The notes beneath the pieces are model-generated. The model was not told the DNA's origin. It saw only the letters and a program-made list of their open reading frames with translations, and made no database searches. The translations under genes and the position numbers were made by a program. Source: Micromonospora sp. CB01531 (lineage in GTDB: Bacteria; Actinomycetota; Actinomycetes; Mycobacteriales; Micromonosporaceae). Taken from it: a stretch of 64,000 bases of DNA. The stretch is taken from assembly GCF_001905095.1 (NCBI RefSeq), contig NZ_LWLS01000138.1, forward strand, positions 187,321 to 251,320, in the 5' to 3' direction. Of the stretch, positions 44,532 through 52,280 are shown in pieces (the stretch's first letter is position 1; the number at the start of each line of letters is the position of its first letter).

Positions 44532-45548
44532 TCAGGGTGCGGCGGCCGTGGCCTGGGGGCGGTCGTCACGGACGTACACGACCATGTCTCCGGTCTCGAT
44601 CTCCGCACCGGCCCGGTCGGTGAGCGTCACCACCCGGCCCCGCCGGACCAGGGCGATCACCAGGGAGTCCAGTTCGCGCGGCGACCTGCCCACCTCGTCG
44701 CGCTCCGCCGAGCGCATGGCCAGCGCCATGCCCTGCCCCGGGGTGAGCAGGTCCTCCACCACGTCGATCAGCGGCGGGGCGGAGGTGGAGAGGCCGAGCA
44801 GCCGGCCGGCGGTCGCCGAGGAGACGATCACGTGGTGCGCGCCGCTCTGCTTGAGCAGCGGGGCGTTCTCCGCCTCGCGTACCGCCGCGATGATGCGGAC
44901 CTGGCCGGCGGTGAGCTGCCGCACGGTCAGCGCCACCAGCACCGAGGCGTCGTCGCTGTCGGTCGCGATGATCACCGCGCGGGCCGTCCGGATGTGCGCC
45001 TGCTCCAGCACCGCCGACCGGGTCGCCGAACCCTCGATGGCGACCAGCCCGGCCGAGGTGGCCTGCCGCAGCGCGGCACCGCTCCGCTCCACCACCACGA
45101 TCCGGGACTTGTCCGTCCCGTTCTCCAGCAGCGCGGAGACCGCGCTCCGGCCCTTGGTGCCGTAGCCGCAGATGATGACGTGATCCTTCACGGTCCTCCT
45201 CCATCGCGACAGGCGACGGCCGGTCCGGTACTGCTCGGTCAGGACTTCCAGGGTGGTGCCGACCAGAATGATCAGGAACAGCACCCGGGCTGGGGTGACG
45301 AACACAACGTTGACCAGCCGCGCCGAGGGGCTGGCCGGGGTGATGTCGCCGTAGCCGGTGGTGGAGAGCGAGACCACCGCGTAGTAGAAGCAGTCGAGGA
45401 GGGTCATCCCGTCCTCGTTGACGTCACGGTAGCCGTCGCGATCGAGCCAGACCGCGGCCACCACGGCGCAGACCAGGGCCAGGGCGGCGAGCAGGCGCAG
45501 ACTGAGCGCGCTCAGCGGCCCCCGCCGTTGCGCGGGAAAATGGATCAC
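44532..45548 (-). CDS. Two-helix K+ channel with RCK (TrkA-N/C) domains
   Basis: This 338-residue protein has a first membrane helix (about 14-33), a pore loop with the K+ selectivity filter TTGYGDITP, a second helix (VNVVFVTPARVLFLIILVGTTLEVL), an RCK N-domain (HVIICGYGTKGRSAVSALLENG; NAD-binding GYGTKG) and a TrkA-C-like end (LDSLVIALVRRGRVVTL). It is a ligand-gated potassium channel of the MthK/Kch type, in the cytoplasmic membrane. The GTG at 45548 gives a short basic N-terminus. Confidence 0.9.
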   Translation of the reverse strand: MIHFPAQRRGPLSALSLRLLAALALVCAVVAAVWLDRDGYRDVNEDGMTLLDCFYYAVVSLSTTGYGDITPASPSARLVNVVFVTPARVLFLIILVGTTLEVLTEQYRTGRRLSRWRRTVKDHVIICGYGTKGRSAVSALLENGTDKSRIVVVERSGAALRQATSAGLVAIEGSATRSAVLEQAHIRTARAVIIATDSDDASVLVALTVRQLTAGQVRIIAAVREAENAPLLKQSGAHHVIVSSATAGRLLGLSTSAPPLIDVVEDLLTPGQGMALAMRSAERDEVGRSPRELDSLVIALVRRGRVVTLTDRAGAEIETGDMVVYVRDDRPQATAAAP

Positions 45549-45707
45549 TGGCGGTCCTGCTCCGCCACGGTCACCTGCACGAGCACAAGATAGCCGTTGC
45601 GGCGGGCGCCGGCCTCCCGGGTCGCGGTCCGCGCCCGCGTGACGTGCCCGGCCGCCGGACGGGGCATGATGGGGACGTCCCGGGACGACGACCGCGAGGA
45701 GGCCCGC

Positions 45708-46292
45708 ATGTCGTTGCTGCGACGGGTGATCGGCGGGGTGCTCCGCCGGGTACGGCTGCGGCAGGGCCGGACGCTGCGCGAGGTGGCCCAGGCGGCCGGG
45801 GTGTCGCTGCCGTACCTGTCGGAGGTGGAGCGCGGCCGCAAGGAGGCCTCCTCGGAGGTGTTGGCCGCCATCTGCCGGGCCCTCGGGATCCACCTCTCCG
45901 ACCTGCTCGAGGAGGCCCGCGACGAGTTGCGGCAGGTCGAGCGGCGGACGCCGGTGACATCGGGGGTGGCCCTGGCCCGGCTGGACCGGGTGCCGGCGAC
46001 GCACGCCCCCCGCACCGGCCCACACGTGCGGGTGGGTGGTGCACCCCGGCTGCACGTCGCCCGGCGTCCCGCCCTGCCGACGCCGCTGCTCGGCGGGTCG
46101 CTGCGGCTGCCGGAGGCCGCGTTCCCGCTCGGCGGCGCGAGCCTCGGATACCCGTCGCCGACGACCGTCGGGTCCGGCACCCGGGTCTGGCTGTTCCCCG
46201 CGCCGACCGACGCGCGGCGTCGCCCGCGTACCTCGGCCACGCTGGCCAGGCGGCGGGCCCGGGCGGGCCGGCGGCGACTGGCCGCGGCCTAG
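45708..46292 (+). CDS. popR: PopR/ClgR-like helix-turn-helix activator of clpP
   Basis: This 194-residue regulator has a Cro/C1-type helix-turn-helix at about 15-70 (LRQGRTLREVAQAAGVSLPYLSEVERGRKEASSEVLAAICRALGI), a variable Pro/Arg-rich middle and the C-terminus RRRLAAA. The final Ala residues resemble an ssrA-type degron, and Streptomyces PopR and ClgR are, from the literature I recall, degraded by ClpP through C-terminal alanines. The next gene is clpP, with a tandem TTCTGCC-N3-GGCAGAA-type site between. The ATG has GAGGAGG upstream. The name is by analogy. Confidence 0.78.
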   Translation: MSLLRRVIGGVLRRVRLRQGRTLREVAQAAGVSLPYLSEVERGRKEASSEVLAAICRALGIHLSDLLEEARDELRQVERRTPVTSGVALARLDRVPATHAPRTGPHVRVGGAPRLHVARRPALPTPLLGGSLRLPEAAFPLGGASLGYPSPTTVGSGTRVWLFPAPTDARRRPRTSATLARRRARAGRRRLAAA

Positions 46293-46302
46293 GGCCCGCC
46301 GG

Positions 46303-46334
46303 TTCTGCCAACGGCGGATCTGCCGCGGGCAGAA
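46303..46334 (+). promoter_or_regulatory. Tandem PopR-type operator upstream of clpP
   Basis: Two TTCTGCC-N3-GGCAGAA-like units lie end to end: TTCTGCC-AAC-GGCGGAT (46303-46319) and ATCTGCC-GCG-GGCAGAA (46318-46334). The second matches 13 of 14 fixed positions, the first 12 of 14. They begin 10 bases after the regulator stop and end 94 bases before the clpP ATG. The consensus is as I recall it for the Streptomyces clpP3 promoter. Confidence 0.65.
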
Positions 46335-46428
46335 ACCCTGGGCCCGGGGCCACCGTCCGCCGGACGCTGGAGACCGCCGGTTCCCGGGCGGCCCGTCGCC
46401 CGCCGGTGGCACGGAGGGTGGTCAGGTT

Positions 46429-47022
46429 ATGGGGTACGGCATCTGGATGCTGGACGAGGGGCAGCCGTCCCTCGGCGACCGGGTCTTCGAGCGGCTGCTC
46501 GCCGAACGCATCATCTTCCTCGGCACCGAGGTCACCGACGCCTCGGCCAACCAGATCTGCGCGCAGATCCTGCTGCTCGCGGCCGAGGATCCGGAGCGGG
46601 ACATCCTCCTCTACATCAACTCGCCGGGCGGCTCGGTCAGCGCCGGGATGGCCGTCTACGACACGATGCAGTACGTCAAGAACGACGTGGCGACGCTGGC
46701 GCTCGGGATGGCCGGCTCGATGGGGCAGTTCCTGCTCTGCGCCGGGACGGCCGGGAAGCGGTTCGCCCTCCCCCACTCGCGGATCATGATGCACCAGCCG
46801 TCCGGCGGTTTCGGTGGCACGGTCGCCGACATCAGCATCCAGGCGGAGAACATGCTGCACGTGAAGCGGACCATGCAGGAGTTGATCGGCCGGCACAGCG
46901 GGCGCCCGCTGCCGGAGATCCAGCGCGACTGGGACCGGGACCGCTGGTTCACCGCCGAGGAGGCCCGCGAGTACGGCCTGATCGACCAGGTCGTCACCCG
47001 AGCCGAGCAGCTCCCCGCCTGA
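46429..47022 (+). CDS. clpP: ATP-dependent Clp protease proteolytic subunit (PopR-controlled paralogue)
   Basis: This 197-residue subunit has the ClpP fold: LLAERIIFLGTEV, ILLYINSPGGSVSAGMAVYDTMQ, the catalytic Ser in GMAGSMGQFLLCAG, the catalytic His in PHSRIMMHQPSGG, and the later Asp in the region RDRWFTAEEAREYGLIDQV. The N-terminus lacks the usual hydrophobic IGF loop of housekeeping ClpP1/P2, suggesting a conditional paralogue like Streptomyces ClpP3. A second clpP does not follow, so partner subunits must be elsewhere. It is probably activated by the upstream regulator when major ClpP is impaired. Confidence 0.9.
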   Translation: MGYGIWMLDEGQPSLGDRVFERLLAERIIFLGTEVTDASANQICAQILLLAAEDPERDILLYINSPGGSVSAGMAVYDTMQYVKNDVATLALGMAGSMGQFLLCAGTAGKRFALPHSRIMMHQPSGGFGGTVADISIQAENMLHVKRTMQELIGRHSGRPLPEIQRDWDRDRWFTAEEAREYGLIDQVVTRAEQLPA

Positions 47023-47231
47023 CCACCGCCTGTCGGCACGGGGGCGACCGGCCGGGCGCGCGTGGCACAGATCGCCCGGAACGTGCGCGGGCATCGGCGA
47101 CGGCCGGTGCCGGACACGCCCCCTCGATCGCGTCCGACACCGGTCGCGGGTGGTGGCCGCGAAGGCTCGATATGCATCGGAGCCTATGGTCGGGACGGCG
47201 CCTGTGCACGGTGGAGCGGGCACAGCGCCTT

Positions 47232-47257
47232 CCGGTGAATTTTTGTTACCTCACCGG
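47232..47257. repeat. Inverted repeat with AT-rich centre
   Basis: CCGGTGA (47232-47238) and TCACCGG (47251-47257) flank 12 AT-rich bases in the 257-base gap between the convergent clpP and beta-helix genes. It may be a weak terminator for either gene or a protein-binding site. The rest of the gap shows nothing identifiable. Confidence 0.35.
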
Positions 47258-47279
47258 CGCGCCGCGCCCGCGCCCCGTC

Positions 47280-49061
47280 TCACGGGTAGCTGATCACCGG
47301 GCTGGTCCCGTACGAGCCGACGACCGGCGTGCCGGCCTCGTTGATGGTGCGTTCGATGCCGCCGCTGCCGTCGAGGAAGACGGTGATCGCGTCGTGGAAC
47401 CGCACACCGGCCCGGCGCGGCGCCTCGATCGCCCGGTCACAGCGGATGTCGACGCCCTCGTTGAAGTACGAGTAGACCCCCAGCCCCCACGCCTCGTGCG
47501 CGCGGACGTGGTCGGCGACCTGGTACGACGCCCAGCCCCGCCCGGTCGGGCTGTGCCAGGCAGCCTGGCTCGGCGGGTCGTACGGCAACTCGCTCTGATA
47601 GAACACGGTCCGGCCGCGCTCACCGTTCCAGACGGTCTGCCACCGCTGGTAGTGCTCGACGAAGAGCCCGTACGCGGTGACGTCGTCGCCGTTGACCACC
47701 ACTCCAGTGCCGGCGGTGTTGACGGTCCAGCCGATGGTGCCCGGCTTGCCGTGGTCGCCGCGCCAGGCCCAGATGTTGTCGATCAGGGTGTGCCGGCTGT
47801 TCACCACCAGGCTGGTGACCGCCCGTCCGGCCGAGGGTCCACCGATCCGGAAGAAGACGTCCTGGAGCGAGATCGGGTTGGTCGCGTGCGACCGGTGGCT
47901 GTTCCGCTTGCCGACCTCGACCAGCACCTCCGACTCGACCGGCCCGGCGTCGACCAGTACCCCCGCGATGCGTACCCCGTCCACGTCCTCGATGCGCAGG
48001 GCCGCGTCGCCGGTGGTCGGGGCGAGGCTGGGCATGCCGAGGCCGAGCACGACGGTGTCCGGGTGCTTGACCCGCAGTGCCCGCTCGAGGTGGTAGACGC
48101 CCGGGGTGAGCAGCAGGTGTCGACCCCGGGACAGCTCCTGGTTGATCCGCTGCGCGGAGTCGGTGGGCCTGGCGACGAAGAAGGCGGACAGCGGCAACGA
48201 GGGTACGACCGCGCCCCAGCTGGTGCCGGCGGTGTCGTGCCGGAGCCCGGGTACGGCCACCCGCCAACGGCCCGCGCCGTCGACGAAGAGGTACGGCTTC
48301 TCCCGGATGACCGGGCTGGCCGGCAGGGTGGTGTACGGCGGGTTCGGGAAGCCCTGCGCGGGCGCGCCGAGCACGCCGGAGAAGACCTGGTTCCAGACCC
48401 CGTTGGTCCAGTCGCCGCCGAGTTCGCTGTCCCGGGTCAGCCACTGCTGCTGAGAGCCGTTGATGGTGATGCCGTCCACCTTGGAGTCGGCGATGTAGCC
48501 GCCGCTGGAGTAACCGCCGTTGCCCGGCTCCAGCCAGAGGATGCCCTTGATGTGCACCCGGCGCATCGGGGACGCCTGGGAGACCGCCCACTGGTTCGAC
48601 CAGTCGGTCGGGGTCACGGCGAGGTTCTCCACCGAGCGCCAGAAGTTGGTGAGGGCGGAGATGCCGGCCGGCGAGTTCGGGTCGGGCTGCCCGATCACCC
48701 GTACCGCGCCGTGGATCTCCACGTCGTCGGGGTGGGCGCCGAGTCCGGCGACGGTGGTGTAGTAGCCGAGCTTCGCGTTGACCTCGTACCGGCCGGGCTT
48801 GAACAGCACGGCGTACCGGTCGGCGCCCATCTCGTTGCGTTCCTGCGCGGCGAAGAGACGGTCCAGGGTGGACTGGATCTCCTCGGCCGGGGTGGTCGGG
48901 TCGTACACGAAGACGTTGGGGCCGAGGTCCGGCTCGGCGTCCTCGGGATGGCCGGGCGCGGCGGGGGCCGGGAGAGCGGGGAGCCCGAGGCCGGTGAGGG
49001 ACACGGCCGAGGCGGCGGTCAGGGTGAGGAAGCGGCGGCGGGAGGGGTCGAGTGGTCTCAT
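47280..49061 (-). CDS. Tat-exported right-handed beta-helix protein
   Basis: This 593-residue protein has a twin-arginine signal (SRRRFLTLTAASAVSLTGLGLPALPAPAAP). The mature part resembles pectate-lyase-like/glycosyl-hydrolase-28-like beta helices, with NVFVYDPTTPAEEIQSTLDRLFAAQ, an RYAVLFKPGRYEV strand, SKVDGITINGSQQQW, GVYHLERALRVKHPDTVVLGLGM, and repeated short strands (SLVVNSRHTLIDNIWAW, VVVNGDDVTAYGLFVEHYQ). A LacI-type operator 47 bases upstream of the start supports a carbohydrate role. Enzymatic activity is not proven; annotations for such proteins vary widely. Confidence 0.8.
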   Translation of the reverse strand: MRPLDPSRRRFLTLTAASAVSLTGLGLPALPAPAAPGHPEDAEPDLGPNVFVYDPTTPAEEIQSTLDRLFAAQERNEMGADRYAVLFKPGRYEVNAKLGYYTTVAGLGAHPDDVEIHGAVRVIGQPDPNSPAGISALTNFWRSVENLAVTPTDWSNQWAVSQASPMRRVHIKGILWLEPGNGGYSSGGYIADSKVDGITINGSQQQWLTRDSELGGDWTNGVWNQVFSGVLGAPAQGFPNPPYTTLPASPVIREKPYLFVDGAGRWRVAVPGLRHDTAGTSWGAVVPSLPLSAFFVARPTDSAQRINQELSRGRHLLLTPGVYHLERALRVKHPDTVVLGLGMPSLAPTTGDAALRIEDVDGVRIAGVLVDAGPVESEVLVEVGKRNSHRSHATNPISLQDVFFRIGGPSAGRAVTSLVVNSRHTLIDNIWAWRGDHGKPGTIGWTVNTAGTGVVVNGDDVTAYGLFVEHYQRWQTVWNGERGRTVFYQSELPYDPPSQAAWHSPTGRGWASYQVADHVRAHEAWGLGVYSYFNEGVDIRCDRAIEAPRRAGVRFHDAITVFLDGSGGIERTINEAGTPVVGSYGTSPVISYP

Positions 49062-49107
49062 CTGCCTGCCCTGTCGGTGGTGGGGTAGGTATCGGCCGCG
49101 AGAGCCG

Positions 49108-49121
49108 TGAGAGCGCTCTCT
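49108..49121. promoter_or_regulatory. LacI-type (CebR-like) operator
   Basis: TGAGAGCGCTCTCT contains the perfect palindrome GAGAGCGCTCTC and is one change in each arm from the CebR-type box TGGGAGCGCTCCCA. It lies 47 bases upstream of the start of the exported beta-helix gene, a position for repression by a sugar-sensing LacI regulator. Confidence 0.6.
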
Positions 49122-49188
49122 GGGCCGGGACGCCCTGTTCCTACCCCATCGACGCCGATCGCGCCAGGGTGCGCCGGTTCCGGAACCG

Positions 49189-49551
49189 TCAGCGGGCGTC
49201 GTAGCGGACCCTGGCGGCCTCCACCTCGTCGAGGTGGGTGGTGGCCCATGCCTCCAGGCCGGCGACGAGGTCCAGCAGGCTGCGACCGAGGTCGGTGAGC
49301 GCGTAGTCGACCCGGGGCGGCACGCTGGCCTGCACGGCACGGGTGACGAGGCCGTCGCGTTCCAGCCCGCGCAGGGTCTGGGTGAGCATCTTCTGGCTGA
49401 TCCCGTCGATCCGCTCGGCCAGTTCGCCGTAGCGCTTCTGGCCGCCGGCGAGGGTGAGCACGATCAGCACGCTCCACCGGTCGCCGATCCGGTCGAGGAC
49501 CTTCCGGCTGCCGCAGTTCCGGTTGAACGGGTCCGCCTGCACGAGCTTCAC
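49189..49551 (-). CDS. HxlR-family redox-sensing transcriptional regulator
   Basis: This 120-residue DUF24/HxlR winged-helix protein has the family's N-terminal cysteine (FNRNCGSRKVLDRIGDRWSVLIVLTL) and the signature RYGELAERIDGISQKMLTQTLRGLERDGLV. The single Cys in this place is the oxidant or quinone sensor in several members. It is divergent from an NmrA-type quinone-oxidoreductase-like gene across 116 bases, the common HxlR-target pairing (QorR-like), so it likely represses that gene. Confidence 0.9.
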   Translation of the reverse strand: MKLVQADPFNRNCGSRKVLDRIGDRWSVLIVLTLAGGQKRYGELAERIDGISQKMLTQTLRGLERDGLVTRAVQASVPPRVDYALTDLGRSLLDLVAGLEAWATTHLDEVEAARVRYDAR

Positions 49552-49588
49552 TCTCCTTTGGTGCGTATCGAACTTGAAGGTGCCTACT

Positions 49589-49609
49589 CTCCAACGGGAA
49601 GTAAGGCTG
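49589..49609. promoter_or_regulatory. Possible HxlR operator
   Basis: CCTACTCTCCAACGGGAAGTAAGG holds imperfect arms CCTACT and AGTAAGG in the divergent promoter between the HxlR and NmrA genes. The match is weak and no family consensus is firm. Confidence 0.3.
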
Positions 49610-49667
49610 CGATGTTCCCGTTGCTGTGCGAAGACAGTGTTCTCAGCACCGACCGCAGGGAGTTCCC

Positions 49668-50513
49668 ATGTCCATCGTCGTCACCGGCGCCACCGGCCAC
49701 CTCGGCCGCCTGATCGTCCAGTCGCTGCTCGACCGGGGCGTACCGGCTGACCAGATCGTGGCGGCCGGCCGCGACGTCGACCGGCTGGCCGGCCTCGCCG
49801 GGCGCGGCCTGGCCACCCAACGGGTGGACTACGACGACGCCGAGTCGTTGCAGGCCGCCTTCGCCGGCGCGGAGAAGCTGATGTTCGTCTCCGGCAGCGA
49901 GGTCGGCCGGCGCGTGGTGCAGCACGGCAACGTGATCACCGCCGCCAAAGCCGCGGGCGTCGGGCTGGTCGTCTACACCAGCATCGCCAAGGCGGACACC
50001 TCCAGCCTGCTGCTCGCCGCCGAGCACAAGGCGACCGAGCAGCTGATCCTGGACTCCGGCCTGCCGCACGTCTTCCTGCGCAACAGCTGGTACCTGGAGA
50101 ACTACACCGGGCAGCTCCCCACGTACCTCCAGCACGGGGTCGCCGGCGCGGCGAACGACGGCCGGGTCAGCGCCGCCACCCGCGCCGACTACGCCGAGGC
50201 CGCCGCCGTCGTCCTCACCACCGAGGGGCACACCAACCGGGCGTACGAGCTGGGTGGCTCGCCGTTCACCATGACCGAGCTGGCCGCCGAGGTGTCCCGG
50301 CAGAGCGGCAACAGCGTGTCGTACCTCGACCTGCCGGTCGACAAGCTCACCGAACTGCTGGTCGCGGCCGGTGTGCCGGAGGGGTACGCGGCCGTGCTCG
50401 CCGACGGCGACCGCGGTCTCGCCCAGGGCGACCTGGAGGTCGGTGACGACCTGGCGAAGCTGCTCGGCCGCACGCCGACCACGCTCGCCGAGGCGATCCA
50501 CGCAGCGCTCTGA
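49668..50513 (+). CDS. NmrA-family NAD(P)-binding protein (QorB-like)
   Basis: This 281-residue atypical SDR has the loop VVTGATGHLGRLIVQSLLDRG, the cofactor region AAGRDVDRL, the family VYTSIAKADTSSLLLAAEHKATEQLILDSGLPHVFLRNSWYLENYTGQLP and the C-terminal lid with DLEVGDDLAKLLGRTPTTLAEAI. Close relatives are NADPH quinone oxidoreductase 2 (QorB). It probably detoxifies quinones under control of the divergent HxlR protein. A GGGAG stands upstream of the ATG. Confidence 0.88.
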   Translation: MSIVVTGATGHLGRLIVQSLLDRGVPADQIVAAGRDVDRLAGLAGRGLATQRVDYDDAESLQAAFAGAEKLMFVSGSEVGRRVVQHGNVITAAKAAGVGLVVYTSIAKADTSSLLLAAEHKATEQLILDSGLPHVFLRNSWYLENYTGQLPTYLQHGVAGAANDGRVSAATRADYAEAAAVVLTTEGHTNRAYELGGSPFTMTELAAEVSRQSGNSVSYLDLPVDKLTELLVAAGVPEGYAAVLADGDRGLAQGDLEVGDDLAKLLGRTPTTLAEAIHAAL

Positions 50514-50527
50514 GGCGCCTGGGAGAC

Positions 50528-50551
50528 GGGCCTCAGCACGCGCTGAGGCCC
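50528..50551. terminator. Terminator between NmrA and HAD genes
   Basis: GGGCCTCAGC (50528-50537) pairs perfectly with GCTGAGGCCC (50542-50551) across a 4-base loop, between two convergent genes. Confidence 0.75.
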
Positions 50552-50567
50552 ACTTCCGGCTCGGCGA

Positions 50568-51344
50568 TTACGCCCGCTGGGCGTGCCGCCGGACCAGGTC
50601 GTCGACGAGCACCTGCACGTAGTCGGCCGTCTCCTCCCAGCAGGTGACGGCGTGGCACTGGATGCCCATCGCCTTGACCGGGTAGTCGTTGCCGCCGTGG
50701 TCCAGTCGGTCGCCGACGAAGAGCACGTTGTCGTGCTTCAGGTCCAGGCACTCCAGCAGCTTGCGCATGCCGTACGCCTTGTCCACGCCCTTGCGGGTGA
50801 CGTCGATCGAGGTGGAGCCGCCGCCGCGTACCTCCAGGTCGGGCAGCTGCTCGGCGACCGCGTCTCGGAGCCGCTTCTTCTTGCTGCCGTCCGGGTCCCA
50901 GCCGTACTTCTCCTGTGGCGGGGCGGACTGACCGAGCGCCGAGAAGGTGATCTGGCTGCCCCGGTCCTCGATGATGTCGCCCCAGGTCCGGTCCTCCCAG
51001 AGGCCGAGCGCCTTCGCCGACTCGGTGAGCGCCGCGACGATCCGGACCTTGTCCGCCTCGCTCAGGTCCTCGGCGTAGACCAGCCGCCAGTCGCCGTCCC
51101 GCCAGCGGTAGTAGCGGGTGCCGCAGGTCGGCATCAGGTGCAGCCGACTGCGCTGCTCCTCGGTGAGCTCGAGGTGGGCCAGCACCTGCGCCTCGAACTG
51201 CTCGAACCGGCCACCGGAGATGATCAGAACGTCCACCTCGGTGAGCAGGTGGCCGAGGAGTTCCGCCATGCGACGATCGATCTGCGACTTGGAGACGGCC
51301 AGGGTGTCGTCCAGGTCGAACGCCACCACTCGAAGATCGTTCAT
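50568..51344 (-). CDS. HAD-IIB-family hydrolase (phosphomannomutase-like)
   Basis: This 258-residue protein has HAD motif I VVAFDLDDTLAVSKSQID, motif II LIISGGRFEQF, the large alpha/beta cap expected of subclass IIB (about 85-185), the conserved SIDVTRKGVDKAYGMRKL (motif III Lys), and motif IV FVGDRLDHGGNDYPV. It resembles eukaryotic-type phosphomannomutase/sucrose-phosphatase-like HADs; with Asp-Leu-Asp-Asp both nucleophile and acid are present. Sugar-phosphate substrates are likely but not specified. Confidence 0.87.
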   Translation of the reverse strand: MNDLRVVAFDLDDTLAVSKSQIDRRMAELLGHLLTEVDVLIISGGRFEQFEAQVLAHLELTEEQRSRLHLMPTCGTRYYRWRDGDWRLVYAEDLSEADKVRIVAALTESAKALGLWEDRTWGDIIEDRGSQITFSALGQSAPPQEKYGWDPDGSKKKRLRDAVAEQLPDLEVRGGGSTSIDVTRKGVDKAYGMRKLLECLDLKHDNVLFVGDRLDHGGNDYPVKAMGIQCHAVTCWEETADYVQVLVDDLVRRHAQRA

Positions 51345-51513
51345 CAACAAACCACCATGTCGTCGCGGGCAGGCCAGGACTAGCAGGGTACCGATGTGAC
51401 ACCCTCCGCCGGCCGCGAGTCCGGAACGTGACGGTACGCAGTCCTCCCGCGCGGAGCGTAACAGCGCGGCGCGTGGGCCCGGGCCCGGACGACACGGCAG
51501 CACCCGATCGGCG

Positions 51514-52191
51514 TCACGTCGCACCGCCGCCACCCGGCCAGCCGGCCGTGCCGACACAGGCCTCGTTGCCCTCGGGGTCGGCCAGCACCCAGTTCGACGG
51601 CGCGTCCGCGTCGCTGACCAGCCGCCCGCCGGCCGCCAGCGCCGCCGCCACCCGGGCCTCGGCCTGGTCGTACGGGACCCAGACGTCGACGTGGACCCGG
51701 TTGCGTTGCGGTCGCGGCGCGTCCATCGCCTGAAACCAGAACGCCGGCCCCCGGCCGCGCGGGTCGACCAGGTCCTCAGGGCTGCCGGCCCGGTGGACGT
51801 AGCCGAGCAGGGCACGCCAGAACGGCGTCACCGCCGGGCCGACCTGCGCGTCGATGGTGACCTGCACGGTCTGCACGGCCGACGGGTCGGCGGGTATGCC
51901 CAGCTCCCGGGCCACCGCCGAGATCCGCCGGGCCAGCTCGAGGTCGCGCCCGGTCAGCCCGTAGTAATCGGACGTGAGAGTGATCAGCCGGACGGCCACC
52001 CCGCCGTGCCGCAGGTCGACGTCCGGATGGTGGTTGTCGAGGCCGGGCAGCTCGCCGATCGCCTGGACAAGGCGGGCACCGGCCGCGAACGAGCCGGTAC
52101 GGAACCAGGCACACGCCCCCTCGCCCAGCACCCGCCATTCCTCGACCCCGGCGGCCGCATGGAACTGCCCCGGCGTGATCCGCTCCGACAA
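51514..52191 (-). CDS. Pterin-4a-carbinolamine dehydratase fused to VOC domain
   Basis: This protein has 225 residues. The first part (about 1-95) is a 4a-hydroxytetrahydrobiopterin dehydratase-like domain with HHPDVDLRHGGVAVRLITL (catalytic His pair). The second (about 110-225) is a VOC/glyoxalase-like domain with VDVWVPYDQAEARVAAALAAGGRLV and VLADPEGNEACV. The fusion recurs in actinobacteria, without known reaction. The likely start is TTG 52191 (RBS AGGGAGAAG); upstream ATG/GTG codons in frame lie inside the divergent promoter and add an Arg-rich extension. Confidence 0.78.
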   Translation of the reverse strand: MSERITPGQFHAAAGVEEWRVLGEGACAWFRTGSFAAGARLVQAIGELPGLDNHHPDVDLRHGGVAVRLITLTSDYYGLTGRDLELARRISAVARELGIPADPSAVQTVQVTIDAQVGPAVTPFWRALLGYVHRAGSPEDLVDPRGRGPAFWFQAMDAPRPQRNRVHVDVWVPYDQAEARVAAALAAGGRLVSDADAPSNWVLADPEGNEACVGTAGWPGGGGAT

Positions 52192-52280
52192 CGTCTTCTC
52201 CCTCGGGATGCGGCTCGGTCCACCGAGTCTCACCCGAGTTCCCGACACCCTCTGTCGTATACGTCGGCAAACATGGGACC

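Noticed and set aside
47172..49088. A 638-residue frame antisense to the beta-helix gene
   Set aside because: Shadow of the Tat-signal protein; composition is Val/Asp/Gly/Arg with no motif.
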